From positions 2,976,001-3,040,000 of the forward strand of contig NZ_CP071445.1 in assembly GCF_017352195.1 (NCBI RefSeq): 64,000 nt of DNA, in the 5' to 3' direction. The notes beneath the pieces are model-generated. The model was not told the origin of the DNA. It saw nothing but the letters and a program-made list of their open reading frames with translations, and made no database searches. The number at the start of each line of letters is the position of its first letter. The first letter of the stretch is position 1. This document shows, piece after piece, positions 9,016-17,650 of this stretch. The position numbers and the translations under genes are program-made. This DNA is from Sedimentibacter sp. zth1 (lineage in GTDB: Bacteria; Bacillota; Clostridia; Tissierellales; Sedimentibacteraceae).

Positions 9016-9071
9016 GTACAAAAACGTTTTCGTACAAAAAATATTATACCATATGGTCTATTTCCATACAA
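9016..9071 (-). promoter_or_regulatory. pepF promoter with cre-like palindrome
   Basis: Minus strand: -35 TTGTAT (9066-9071), 17-bp spacer, -10 TATAAT (9043-9048). Immediately downstream lies the 20-bp imperfect palindrome GTACAAAAACGTTTTCGTAC (9016-9035; 18 of 20 positions symmetric). Its core resembles a CcpA catabolite-response element. The position from about +1 to +20 suits a repressor. Confidence 0.5.
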
Positions 9072-9118
9072 TACTGTAATATTTTATTATCTAAATTAGT
9101 TTTAACAAAATTAAACAT

Positions 9119-9946
9119 TCAATTTTTTTTTGATATTAGATTATTGTAAGTAACAACCTCATATTCATTGTTATGCTTTAAAATAGTATCAATTATTCGC
9201 TTGAATTTTTCTATACTACAGTAATTAGAGTTCCTGTTATAATTGTTATCATCAAGCCTATCAAACATAACTATACAGAAATAATTATTTTTTTTGCATC
9301 TGCTAATGAATTCTTCAAATTGTTCTACAGTTGTTGAATTGTTGATATTAATAACTTTTAAATGACAGTATTCTATTTCTCCATCCATCAAAATTATATT
9401 ATCAGATGTTTTAATACTACAAAAATTATTTTCCTTTAGCAATTTAATTAAGTAGGGATTAACCTCACCATATGGAATTATGACTGAATCACTTGCAAAA
9501 TCTAAATAGTGTGTATCCATATATTTTTTTGCTTTTATTATATCGCTAATCAGTTCATCACATTTAAAGTACATATTCTTCTCATGACTGTATGTTTGGT
9601 TTAGAATATTCCAACCCTTTATGTATAAGCTTGAAAGTTCAGAGTAATTCATGTAGCCATCTTCGTTCTCTAAAGAAGGTATAAACCCTACATTTGCAAT
9701 CAGATTATTATTTTCGATGATTGGAAAAGCTTTATCATATATGGTTTTATAGCCACCACTGAATAATATTGCAATTTTTGATTTATTAGTTTTGCTGTCT
9801 ATTACTTTTAAATCAGTTTTATTTATTGATAGTATAATTCTTGTTTTATCAATATTATCATATATTAATTTATAAGTATTTGGATAGAATAAACTTACTA
9901 TAACAAATGATGTTATAAGTAATTTAATATTTTTAAACTTAAACAT
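9119..9946 (-). CDS. Degenerate polysaccharide-deacetylase (NodB-like) membrane-anchored protein
   Basis: This 275-residue protein has one N-terminal membrane segment (residues about 8-24). The rest follows the NodB fold pattern: IAILFSGGYKTIYDKAFPII aligns with the usual TFDDG strand, and ILNQTYSHEKNM with the H-T-x-S-H metal motif, of which only the last His is clearly kept. The catalytic Asp pair is replaced by Ser-Gly, so it is probably not an active deacetylase and may bind glycan. It is the last gene of a six-gene operon, 14 bp after the CotH-like gene, with a good AGAGGAG site. Confidence 0.65.
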   Translation of the reverse strand: MFKFKNIKLLITSFVIVSLFYPNTYKLIYDNIDKTRIILSINKTDLKVIDSKTNKSKIAILFSGGYKTIYDKAFPIIENNNLIANVGFIPSLENEDGYMNYSELSSLYIKGWNILNQTYSHEKNMYFKCDELISDIIKAKKYMDTHYLDFASDSVIIPYGEVNPYLIKLLKENNFCSIKTSDNIILMDGEIEYCHLKVININNSTTVEQFEEFISRCKKNNYFCIVMFDRLDDNNYNRNSNYCSIEKFKRIIDTILKHNNEYEVVTYNNLISKKN

Positions 9947-9960
9947 TTAGTCTCCTCTGC

Positions 9961-12345
9961 TTAGTTTGTTTTTTTAAAATAGCAATTGAAATTAACATCT
10001 TGACTTGGTTTTATAACAAAAACTTCATTAACTGACGTATAATCACCGTCCCAGCATGAAAATTCAAATCCTTCATCTGCAATAGCTTTTAGCGTAATTT
10101 CCATATCTTTAAAATAAATACCTTCAAAATTATTAGAAGATAAATCTACATTCACACCATTGATTTCTACTTTACCTCCTTTGGTAGAGTAAAGGCTTAA
10201 ATTATAAATTCCACTTAGCTTAAAGTAGTCAATTATATGATTTCGAACATACATAGGCCTACTTTTCACAAAATCCTTGAGTATACTTATTTGGTTATAC
10301 CATAAATTTATATTACCCTTGAAAATTTGCCAAACATTAATATGCTCCTGAACATATGGCTCGTAAATATCAGCAAACTTATTTATACTATCTAACACAT
10401 TATCCTCTTTATAGATTGTATTTAGTCTGTCTGCAAAAGTATTTATAAATTGGGTTTTAAATTTATCATTATCTAATAATTTTCTAAAAATTAATGTTGA
10501 CCAATTAGGATTAGGCCATTCAGTTTTTGTTTCATCTGTTGCAAATGATATCATATCAAAATCATATTGAGGTGTTGTGCTTGTATGAAGTCCCAAGCTA
10601 TAATCAGTGTCATACAATAAATATCTCCATCTACCGTCATGCCCATACGAAGCATCTTCTACATAGCCTTCGGTACGTTTTCTCCATACCTTAACATTGT
10701 TTCCTGGCCAGTCTCTGTTAGCACAATATATTTGTAGTATATAGTACTCTATAAAATTATCTATATCTAAAAATCTAATTATATAATTGTAGTTAGCTTC
10801 TTTTGACATGTCATTAGCTTTAATAAAATTGTACATTTTATTAAAATACATTTCATCGCCAGGAAATCCTTCGTTTATTTCAGTGCCAGTAACATCAGTA
10901 GGATTTTTAAGTATAACAATATCATCATATTCAATTCCATAATAGGATTTAAAGTATTGATTGTTGTATGCCTCTTTTATACTGTGAATACCCATAAAAA
11001 TTCCGTTTAGAAATAGTATACATGTTTGAGCTTCTTGTTTTTGTATATTTAAATTAGAAGGTACAAGACTTTGATTTAAATCGTCTCTAAATAATGCTCC
11101 ATTTGAATCTGATGATGGAGTTCTTAAAACAAGTTTATTTAGTTTAATGTCTTTATTTCCTAGATAGTTTAAAGAAAAATAATCATTAGCATCATAGCAA
11201 TCTCTTGCATAGCAGGCTAGTGATTTTATTGAATTTTCTCTGGAGTATCCACCAAATACGCGTATGCCAATTCCTTGATTGGTATAAGGCTGTGATTTAT
11301 ATTTAAATATCTCTATGTTTGCTTTCCTTTCCCATTTTCGTCCTTCTTGTGTATAATTTGCTGGAATAACATTTGTTAATAATTTTGAGCCGTTTTTAAG
11401 CCACTCATCATAAACCTCTCCTTTAACCAATATACCAGTTTTATAATCATATAAGTTTTTATTATTACTAACTATTGATACAATTGGTATTGAACTATTA
11501 TAGTAATTATTGTTTTGTACAAAGTAGCTATTAGTTACAATATCACTCGAAGAAAAATCATCACAGAATGCTTTTGCTCTTACGATGGTTAACATATTTT
11601 CTTTTTCTTCTATTAATATTGGAGCAGTGTATTTAATAGAGCTAGTAGTAGGGTCTGTACCATCTAAGGTGTAATATATTGAAGCACATTTATTTATTGT
11701 AGATAGCTCCAAATTAAATTGTGAATCATAACACCCTCCCTTATGCGAAAAAAAAGGCTTTTCAAGCTTTGAACCTGGGAAATAATTTAAAAGTGGATTG
11801 ATGGTATTGCTAGAATTAAGTGTACCACCTTCAAATACAAATATATTTTCTGAACCATCAGGCTGTCTGCCATATGAAATATTTTCATCAGTATTTTGTA
11901 TAAGCATTATATTAGACCATGAACTGTTATTTGAACTAAGTATGAGTGACTTATCCTTATTTATATCTATTTTGAAATTGGTGTGAAGGTTATCAGTATC
12001 AGAGGTTAAATTTTTTCCTGATAACCATACTGTTAAATATGAATTAGGTTCTATATATACTTTTGGAAAAACCCACTTATATAAATTTTTGTTGTTATTT
12101 GACAATCCGAAATTTTCTAAATTTATTTTATCTTTAGAGTTGTTAAAAATCTCTACCCAGTTTTCATAGTATCCATAGCTGTCACAGTAACAGTTCTTAT
12201 TGTTAGACATTATTTCATTTATACATAAAATATTTGTATAATCAATTCCTTTATTACTTAAAATGTCAATATCTATAAATATGGCAGCTATCAATATTAT
12301 AAATAATATAAAAAATACGATTTTTTTTATTAAAAGTTTATTCAT
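9961..12345 (-). CDS. CotH-kinase family surface protein (LTD, chitobiase-C, CotH, InlB-B-like)
   Basis: A 794-residue membrane-anchored modular protein. Residues about 5-28 are a membrane helix. Next come a lamin-tail domain (LCINEIMSNNKNCYC, WVEIFNNSKDKINL), a chitobiase/beta-hexosaminidase C-terminal module (SIYYTLDGTDPTTSS) and a CotH domain covering about residues 330-660 with FGGYSREN, ANRDWPGNN and LLYDTDYSLG. The C-terminal GGKVEINGV / GFEFSCWDGD segment looks like an InlB B-repeat. CotH of Bacillus is an atypical kinase phosphorylating spore-coat proteins; DTDYSLG would be the metal-binding loop. It belongs to the polysaccharide operon. Phosphorylation of a surface partner is inferred. 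Confidence 0.85.
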   Translation of the reverse strand: MNKLLIKKIVFFILFIILIAAIFIDIDILSNKGIDYTNILCINEIMSNNKNCYCDSYGYYENWVEIFNNSKDKINLENFGLSNNNKNLYKWVFPKVYIEPNSYLTVWLSGKNLTSDTDNLHTNFKIDINKDKSLILSSNNSSWSNIMLIQNTDENISYGRQPDGSENIFVFEGGTLNSSNTINPLLNYFPGSKLEKPFFSHKGGCYDSQFNLELSTINKCASIYYTLDGTDPTTSSIKYTAPILIEEKENMLTIVRAKAFCDDFSSSDIVTNSYFVQNNNYYNSSIPIVSIVSNNKNLYDYKTGILVKGEVYDEWLKNGSKLLTNVIPANYTQEGRKWERKANIEIFKYKSQPYTNQGIGIRVFGGYSRENSIKSLACYARDCYDANDYFSLNYLGNKDIKLNKLVLRTPSSDSNGALFRDDLNQSLVPSNLNIQKQEAQTCILFLNGIFMGIHSIKEAYNNQYFKSYYGIEYDDIVILKNPTDVTGTEINEGFPGDEMYFNKMYNFIKANDMSKEANYNYIIRFLDIDNFIEYYILQIYCANRDWPGNNVKVWRKRTEGYVEDASYGHDGRWRYLLYDTDYSLGLHTSTTPQYDFDMISFATDETKTEWPNPNWSTLIFRKLLDNDKFKTQFINTFADRLNTIYKEDNVLDSINKFADIYEPYVQEHINVWQIFKGNINLWYNQISILKDFVKSRPMYVRNHIIDYFKLSGIYNLSLYSTKGGKVEINGVNVDLSSNNFEGIYFKDMEITLKAIADEGFEFSCWDGDYTSVNEVFVIKPSQDVNFNCYFKKTN

Positions 12346-12369
12346 AGCTATTCACCCTATAATTATTTT

Positions 12370-13038
12370 TTAACCGCTAACCTCTCCATTGTAAGAAACA
12401 ATATGTACTTCAGTTATATCTTTGATGGTAAAAAAGTGTTCAATTAAATTATCTTTGTTTACCTGCTTTAAAGTCATCTCATAAGTAAGCTCTGTTGAAT
12501 CAAGACTAGTATTTTTCATACACATTTTGTTAGGTATTTTATAGTTTCTTAATACGTCTTGAATACATTCACACTTTAGATTATTTCCTTTTATTATTAG
12601 CAAATAACTATATGATGAATATGCTGTTTTGCTAAATAAAAATAATACAATTGCAATTATTATGCTTCCGATTATAGCTATCAAAAATGCTCCGCTTCCA
12701 GATGCGAGACCTATTGCAATTGCCCAAAACAAAAATGCAATATCTCGTGGTTCCTTAATTGCTGCTCTAAATCTGACAATAGACAATGCTCCTACCATAC
12801 CTAATGATATTGCCAAATTATTGCCTATAAGCATCATTACAAGTGATGATATGAGAGCAATCATAACAATCGTTAGATTAAAATTTTGTGAATATACAAC
12901 TGAACTATTAGTTTTTTTATATACCAAATATATAAAAAATGCTAAAATAACTGTAATAGAAAAGTTAAATATGATATTTTCAATAGTATACAATTTAGTG
13001 CCGTTAATAAGTAAATCAATTAAATTTTCTTTGTTCAT
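12370..13038 (-). CDS. DUF4956 membrane protein
   Basis: This 222-residue protein has four predicted helices in residues about 20-135 and a soluble C-terminal domain of about 85 residues. The conserved DUF4956 stretch is visible as GMVGALSIVRFRAAIKEPRD, which keeps the charged R-x-R and K-E-P-R-D residues at the membrane face. The molecular role of the family is unknown, but it is regularly found beside VTC-domain and CotH genes, as here. It lies 24 bp upstream of the CotH gene and 9 bp after the VTC gene, so the three are almost certainly co-translated. Confidence 0.88.
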   Translation of the reverse strand: MNKENLIDLLINGTKLYTIENIIFNFSITVILAFFIYLVYKKTNSSVVYSQNFNLTIVMIALISSLVMMLIGNNLAISLGMVGALSIVRFRAAIKEPRDIAFLFWAIAIGLASGSGAFLIAIIGSIIIAIVLFLFSKTAYSSYSYLLIIKGNNLKCECIQDVLRNYKIPNKMCMKNTSLDSTELTYEMTLKQVNKDNLIEHFFTIKDITEVHIVSYNGEVSG

Positions 13039-13047
13039 TTTTTTCTC

Positions 13048-13755
13048 CTATTTTTTATTTGTTTTTCTAGCAATGCAGTATTTGCTGATTGATTCTCGCT
13101 GTAAAGTATATTTTGATAATATTTTTTGTATAAAGTTTGGTAATGTGTTGTTAAATTTCACTTCTAATATATGAGTATTGACATTTATGAGAGGATTCAT
13201 TATGATATTTTCATTGAATATATCATAATTATTGCAGGATGCTCTTATGTTTTTATCAATTGTAATTCTGATGTTTTCAAAATTTAACATAAATGCTTCT
13301 CTGTCGTAATCAATTGTAATTACTGGCTTGTACAACGCTTTCTGAAATAAATACAATACTTTTATTACGGTTGTTGAATTATATTTAAGCAGAATGGATG
13401 TGTGCCCATTAATTAATTTAGCAGCATCATTTCTTGTAATCAGGCAGGTTTCTTTTTGCATATAAGAGCCAAACTTATTTTTAATTTCTAATTTAACACT
13501 TGGTGAAGTAGTATCATACAGCCTTAAACGTACCTTTTTTCTAGAGGCTGTACCAATTTGTTTTTCGTAATAATCAATATTGTTAAATGTATCAAAATAT
13601 AAGCTTCTAATATAATAATCACCGTTTTTTTTGCTATTTAAATCCTTTTTCATACAATATGATAAAATTAAGGATAATTCATAAGCATCCTTTTTACTTA
13701 TATAATATTTGACTTCATGTCTGTAAATTTTCAAATAATTTGTCTTTTTATCCAT
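13048..13755 (-). CDS. VTC domain protein (polyphosphate-polymerase-like)
   Basis: A 235-residue soluble VTC/TTM-type tunnel domain. Characteristic strands are RHEVKYYISKKDA near the N-terminus, YYIRSLYFDT, RKKVRLRLYD, VKLEIKNKFG, ITIDYDREAF and ILEVKFNN. The alternating Lys/Arg and Glu residues are those that line the tunnel in the yeast polyphosphate polymerase VTC4. It could therefore synthesise or bind polyphosphate or another triphosphate. The start is set by GGAGG inside the end of the GT2 gene, an 8-bp overlap that suggests translational coupling. Confidence 0.87.
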   Translation of the reverse strand: MDKKTNYLKIYRHEVKYYISKKDAYELSLILSYCMKKDLNSKKNGDYYIRSLYFDTFNNIDYYEKQIGTASRKKVRLRLYDTTSPSVKLEIKNKFGSYMQKETCLITRNDAAKLINGHTSILLKYNSTTVIKVLYLFQKALYKPVITIDYDREAFMLNFENIRITIDKNIRASCNNYDIFNENIIMNPLINVNTHILEVKFNNTLPNFIQKILSKYTLQRESISKYCIARKTNKK

Positions 13756-15064
13756 TGTATCCTCCAGATTGAATTTTTTTTCTCAAGATATACTTGTTAT
13801 TTGTTCTTTTAATTTTATTCCAAGACCTAAATTTCAAACAGTATGAGATACTACCGTAGATAAAAAAGTAAATATACATAAACCTAAACAAAAGCATATC
13901 AATTAAAATAATAAATATATAATTTTTGAATTTTATGCTAGATACATATTTTTTAGCCTTATAAAGTGCAATAATTGAATAAATGTAATTGAAAATCAAC
14001 AAAAGTAAAATATAATATAATAAATCTAAGTTTCCATTTGTAACTAGTTTAATGCTTATCAAATATAAATTTATAAACAAAGCTATAATAGCTATTGAAT
14101 TTATAGTAATAGCATCGAAAAAAATAAAAAAGCATACATTGGATTTTATTAAATTTCTAAAAATAAATTTTCTGTTTTTTATTACAGAATCTATAAACCC
14201 TTTTTGCCATCTTATTCTTTGAGCAGATAAATCACGTAATTTTTCTGGACATTCTGTATAGCAAATAGCATTGTCGTTGTATATGATTTTTTTATTGTTT
14301 TGATAAGCATATTGCTGAATTCTTAAGGTTAAGTCTATATCCTCTCCCAAACCACTATTAAAACATCCGATTTCTTCTAATACAGTTCTTTTAAATACTC
14401 CAAAAGCACCAGAAATTATAGCTAAAGCATTATTATAGGCCAAAGAACTCTTGTAAACATAGAACCCCTTTATATAGTCAAGACTTTGCAAAAGTATAAG
14501 CAAACTTGGTTTCTTTTGAAGCTTAAATACTTGCATAATATGTATTGCTCCGCCCGAAGCAATAACATTTTTATCAGTAAATGTCATACTCATAATTTTG
14601 AGGGTATCACTTTTTAAAACACAATCTCCGTCCATTGTTAAAATTAATTCGCTATCGCTCAGAGAAATTGCTTTGTTTAAGCTATTTGCTTTGCCAGTAT
14701 TATACTTGTCAATTACCGTTATATGGCTATATTTTACTGATTTTGATATGCTTTTTATAGAATTATCTAGCTTAACATAATTTGTATTGATTTTAGCTAA
14801 TTCTAATTCATTGTTAAGAATATTAAATGTTTCATCTGTAGAGCCATCATTAACAAATATTACATTAAAATTTTTATAATCTAGATTTTGCAAACCATCA
14901 ATAGTGTTCTTTATTATAGGAGCTTCATTATAGCATGGTATAATTATCGTTATGCTTTTTTGTGCATTATTATATTTGTAAATTATATTTTTGTGCTTAA
15001 CAGATGAAAGTATATGATATACCGAAAGAATAGTGCTTAAAAAAGTTATCAAAAAAAGTATCAA
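13748..15064 (-). CDS. Family 2 glycosyltransferase, membrane polysaccharide synthase
   Basis: A processive GT2 enzyme of about 438 residues. One N-terminal helix is followed by the GT-A domain: IIIPCYNEAPIIKNTI, VNDGSTDET, the D-x-D at TMDGDC, the acceptor motif GEDIDLTLRI and the processivity motif QRIRW. Two to four C-terminal helices follow. It resembles BcsA/IcaA/hyaluronan-type synthases that polymerise and export a polysaccharide. An upstream ATG at 15094 lies inside the GH16 gene without a ribosome site; I prefer the TTG at 15064, two bases after the GH16 stop and 7 bases after AGGAGG. Confidence 0.88.
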   Translation of the reverse strand: MILFLITFLSTILSVYHILSSVKHKNIIYKYNNAQKSITIIIPCYNEAPIIKNTIDGLQNLDYKNFNVIFVNDGSTDETFNILNNELELAKINTNYVKLDNSIKSISKSVKYSHITVIDKYNTGKANSLNKAISLSDSELILTMDGDCVLKSDTLKIMSMTFTDKNVIASGGAIHIMQVFKLQKKPSLLILLQSLDYIKGFYVYKSSLAYNNALAIISGAFGVFKRTVLEEIGCFNSGLGEDIDLTLRIQQYAYQNNKKIIYNDNAICYTECPEKLRDLSAQRIRWQKGFIDSVIKNRKFIFRNLIKSNVCFFIFFDAITINSIAIIALFINLYLISIKLVTNGNLDLLYYILLLLIFNYIYSIIALYKAKKYVSSIKFKNYIFIILIDMLLFRFMYIYFFIYGSISYCLKFRSWNKIKRTNNKYILRKKIQSGGYNG

Positions 15065-15065
15065 A

Positions 15066-15905
15066 TCAATTCCTCCTAACTGTTGTAGTAGCATTTACTT
15101 TTATATTCGTAACATTGAAATAGCAAGGAAATATAGTTGATGAATCAGGATCCCCTGGCCAATTACCACCAATTGCTTGATTTATAATAATATACATATA
15201 ACTGTTGTAGACACCTGTATTAGTACTGAAAATCTTTTTATCATCAATAAACCATGTTAGGCTATCTTTTTGCCAGTCCAAAGAAATTTTATATGATGGT
15301 TTTGTACTAACTTCTTCCATGAAATAAGAACGATTTTGCTTTCCAAAAGTATCAATATAGTGATTAACCCCATAAAAAATATTAGGTTCACTTCCAATCA
15401 TCTCAAATATGTCAATTTCTGGTAGTGATTTATCATCTTTTGGCAGCATCCATATTGCAGGAAAAATGCCTTGCCCTTCACAAACCTCAATAGTAAATTC
15501 AAAAGTACCATATAAATATGCATAATTACTTTTGACCATTCCAGATGTATATTTTTTAGCTTCATAATCATTAATGAGTGATGTTATCTTTATACTTTCA
15601 TTTTCATAAATTACATTTGCTTTGCAGTAGCTTTGCAGTTCATTATTAGAGTTATCCGATTTTTCGATAACTCTCCACAGTTCTATTTTTGATTTTTTAT
15701 TAACGTAATTATCTGCAATATCATTTATATTTTCATAGATATGCTTATCTTCATAACAAATATCTGATGCTAAATTTAATTGAGAGCATGTGTTTTTTAA
15801 ATCAACTTGTTGCTTAGAATCGTTTAGTATGATGACAAGACTTATCCCACAAGTAATAAATATACTGATAAAAAAAATAACATATTTTACTTTCATCTTT
15901 ATCAC
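15066..15905 (-). CDS. Glycoside hydrolase family 16 (beta-glucanase-like), membrane-anchored or secreted
   Basis: A 279-residue protein with an N-terminal signal/anchor helix (residues about 4-25) and a GH16 domain. The catalytic E-x-D-x-x-E motif is intact in LPEIDIFEMIG, and flanking family strands are visible (YLYGTFEFTI, GIFPAIWMLP, DWQKDSLTWFIDDKKI). GH16 enzymes cut beta-1,3 or beta-1,3-1,4 glucans or related polymers; the exact bond cannot be read. It opens the six-gene operon, so it may trim or release the polymer made by the GT2 synthase encoded next. AAGGTGAT precedes the start. Confidence 0.9.
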   Translation of the reverse strand: MIKMKVKYVIFFISIFITCGISLVIILNDSKQQVDLKNTCSQLNLASDICYEDKHIYENINDIADNYVNKKSKIELWRVIEKSDNSNNELQSYCKANVIYENESIKITSLINDYEAKKYTSGMVKSNYAYLYGTFEFTIEVCEGQGIFPAIWMLPKDDKSLPEIDIFEMIGSEPNIFYGVNHYIDTFGKQNRSYFMEEVSTKPSYKISLDWQKDSLTWFIDDKKIFSTNTGVYNSYMYIIINQAIGGNWPGDPDSSTIFPCYFNVTNIKVNATTTVRRN

Positions 15906-15971
15906 CTTTTATTAGTTTTATAATATATATGCAAAAAGTAAAAAATATATTTAAAAATAATTAAATTCCCC

Positions 15972-15999
15972 TTGCTTTTTTTTAATAAAGGTATATAAT
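15972..15999 (+). promoter_or_regulatory. Putative promoter of the serS T-box transcript
   Basis: TTGCTT (15972-15977), 16-bp spacer, TATAAT (15994-15999), about 50 bp before the T-box stem I. Confidence 0.45.
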
Positions 16000-16039
16000 A
16001 ATAAAAAATATATATAATATGTTAGCGATGATAAAAACT

Positions 16040-16246
16040 ACGATTTATAAATTTCTACAGAGAGCTGGTGGTTGGTGTGAATCAGTGAAACGTTAAATCT
16101 TTCCGCTTTTGGAGCTATCGATGAATAATCGAAGGCTGGTAACCTTTATTTTACCGTACGAGTGGTTAGTATGAATGCTAGCAATTTGGGTGGCAACACG
16201 GATTCCTTCGTCCCATGAATTATGGGGATGATAGGGATTTTTTTAT
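16040..16246 (+). promoter_or_regulatory. T-box leader of serS (serine)
   Basis: Stem I features are present (GAGAGCTGG, then GGTTGGTGTGAA), with a likely specifier codon TCC (Ser) at 16102-16104 followed by the usual purine. The T-box sequence is TTTGGGTGGCAACACGG (16185-16201). The terminator stem (about 16202-16216 with 16222-16238) is followed by a T-run. Uncharged tRNA-Ser is expected to stabilise the antiterminator and raise serS expression. Confidence 0.93.
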
Positions 16247-16305
16247 TTTGTGTTGGCAATGTGCCCTGAAAATGTTAATAAATATTAAATATAAGGAGAC
16301 ATGAT

Positions 16306-17583
16306 ATGTTAGATTTAAGATTTGTAAGAGAAAATTCAGAAGTAGTTAAACAAAATATAATGAATAAGTTTCAAAACAGTAAGTTGCCATTAGTTGATGA
16401 GGTTATTGCATTGGACAAGGAAAGTAGAGAAACTAAACAAAAAGCCGATGGATTAAGAGCTAATAGAAATAAATTTTCTAAACAAATTGGTGCATTGATG
16501 GGCCAAGGTAAAAAAGAAGAAGCAGAAGAAATGAAAAAACGTGTAACAGCAGCTGCAGAGGAATTATCTTCTTTAGAAGCAAGAGAAGAGGAATTACAAG
16601 ATGAAATCAAAAAAAGAATGATGATTATACCAAATATTATTGATACAAGTGTTCCAATAGGAAAGGATGATAGTCAAAATGTAGAAATAGAAAAATTTGG
16701 TGAGCCAGTAGTTCCTAATTTTGATGTTCCTTATCACGCTGACATAATGTCAAAATTTAATGGACTAGATTTAGATGGTGCTAGAAAAGTTGCAGGTAAT
16801 GGGTTCTATTATCTAATGGGAGATATTGCAAGATTACACTCAGCTATTATAACTTATGCAAGGGACTTTATGATAAATAAAGGATTCACATACTGTATTC
16901 CACCTTTTATGATTAGAAGTGATGTTGTTACAGGTGTTATGAGCTTTGCTGAAATGGATTCTATGATGTACAAGATTGAAGGCGAAGATTTATATTTAAT
17001 TGGTACAAGTGAACACTCTATGATAGGTAAATTCATAGACACAATAATTTCAGAAGATTCTTTACCTCAAGCATTAACAAGTTATTCTCCATGTTTTAGA
17101 AAAGAAAAGGGTGCTCATGGAATTGAGGAAAGAGGAGTTTATAGAATACATCAATTTGAGAAACAAGAGATGGTAGTTGTTTGTAAACCAGAAGAAAGCA
17201 AAGAATGGTTTGAAAAAATGTGGAAATATACAGTAGAATTATTCCGTTCTTTAGACATACCTGTAAGAACGCTTGAGTGTTGTTCTGGAGATTTAGCAGA
17301 TTTAAAAGTTAAATCTATAGATGTTGAGGCATGGTCTCCAAGACAGAAGAAATACTTTGAGATTGGAAGTTGCTCAAATTTAGGAGATGCACAAGCAAGA
17401 AGATTAAAAATTCGTGTAAGTGGTGAAAATGGTAAGTATTTTGCTCATACACTAAACAATACAGTTGTTGCTCCACCAAGAATGTTGATTGCATTTTTAG
17501 AAAACAATTTGAATGAAGATGGCACAATAAATATACCAAAAGCGTTACAACAATACATGGGTGGAATGACAAAAATACAATAA
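16306..17583 (+). CDS. serS: Serine--tRNA ligase
   Basis: A 425-residue class II synthetase of standard length. The N-terminal coiled-coil arm that binds tRNA-Ser (residues about 30-100) is followed by the catalytic domain. Motif 2 is seen in SPCFRKEKGAHGIEERGVYR with the ATP-binding Arg, and motif 3 ends in NTVVAPPRMLIAFLENN. It charges tRNA-Ser (and tRNA-Sec if present). The start ATG follows AAGGAG and the gene is controlled by the T-box leader just upstream. Confidence 0.97.
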   Translation: MLDLRFVRENSEVVKQNIMNKFQNSKLPLVDEVIALDKESRETKQKADGLRANRNKFSKQIGALMGQGKKEEAEEMKKRVTAAAEELSSLEAREEELQDEIKKRMMIIPNIIDTSVPIGKDDSQNVEIEKFGEPVVPNFDVPYHADIMSKFNGLDLDGARKVAGNGFYYLMGDIARLHSAIITYARDFMINKGFTYCIPPFMIRSDVVTGVMSFAEMDSMMYKIEGEDLYLIGTSEHSMIGKFIDTIISEDSLPQALTSYSPCFRKEKGAHGIEERGVYRIHQFEKQEMVVVCKPEESKEWFEKMWKYTVELFRSLDIPVRTLECCSGDLADLKVKSIDVEAWSPRQKKYFEIGSCSNLGDAQARRLKIRVSGENGKYFAHTLNNTVVAPPRMLIAFLENNLNEDGTINIPKALQQYMGGMTKIQ

Positions 17584-17650
17584 GCTAAGGTTGCAAAACT
17601 GAGGCTGCAAAATGACAATAAAATGTAGTAATATATTGATGGGGGTAAAT

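Noticed and set aside
12629-13174. 181-codon plus-strand frame
   Set aside because: It is antisense to the DUF4956 and VTC genes, which have clear family motifs, and shows none itself.
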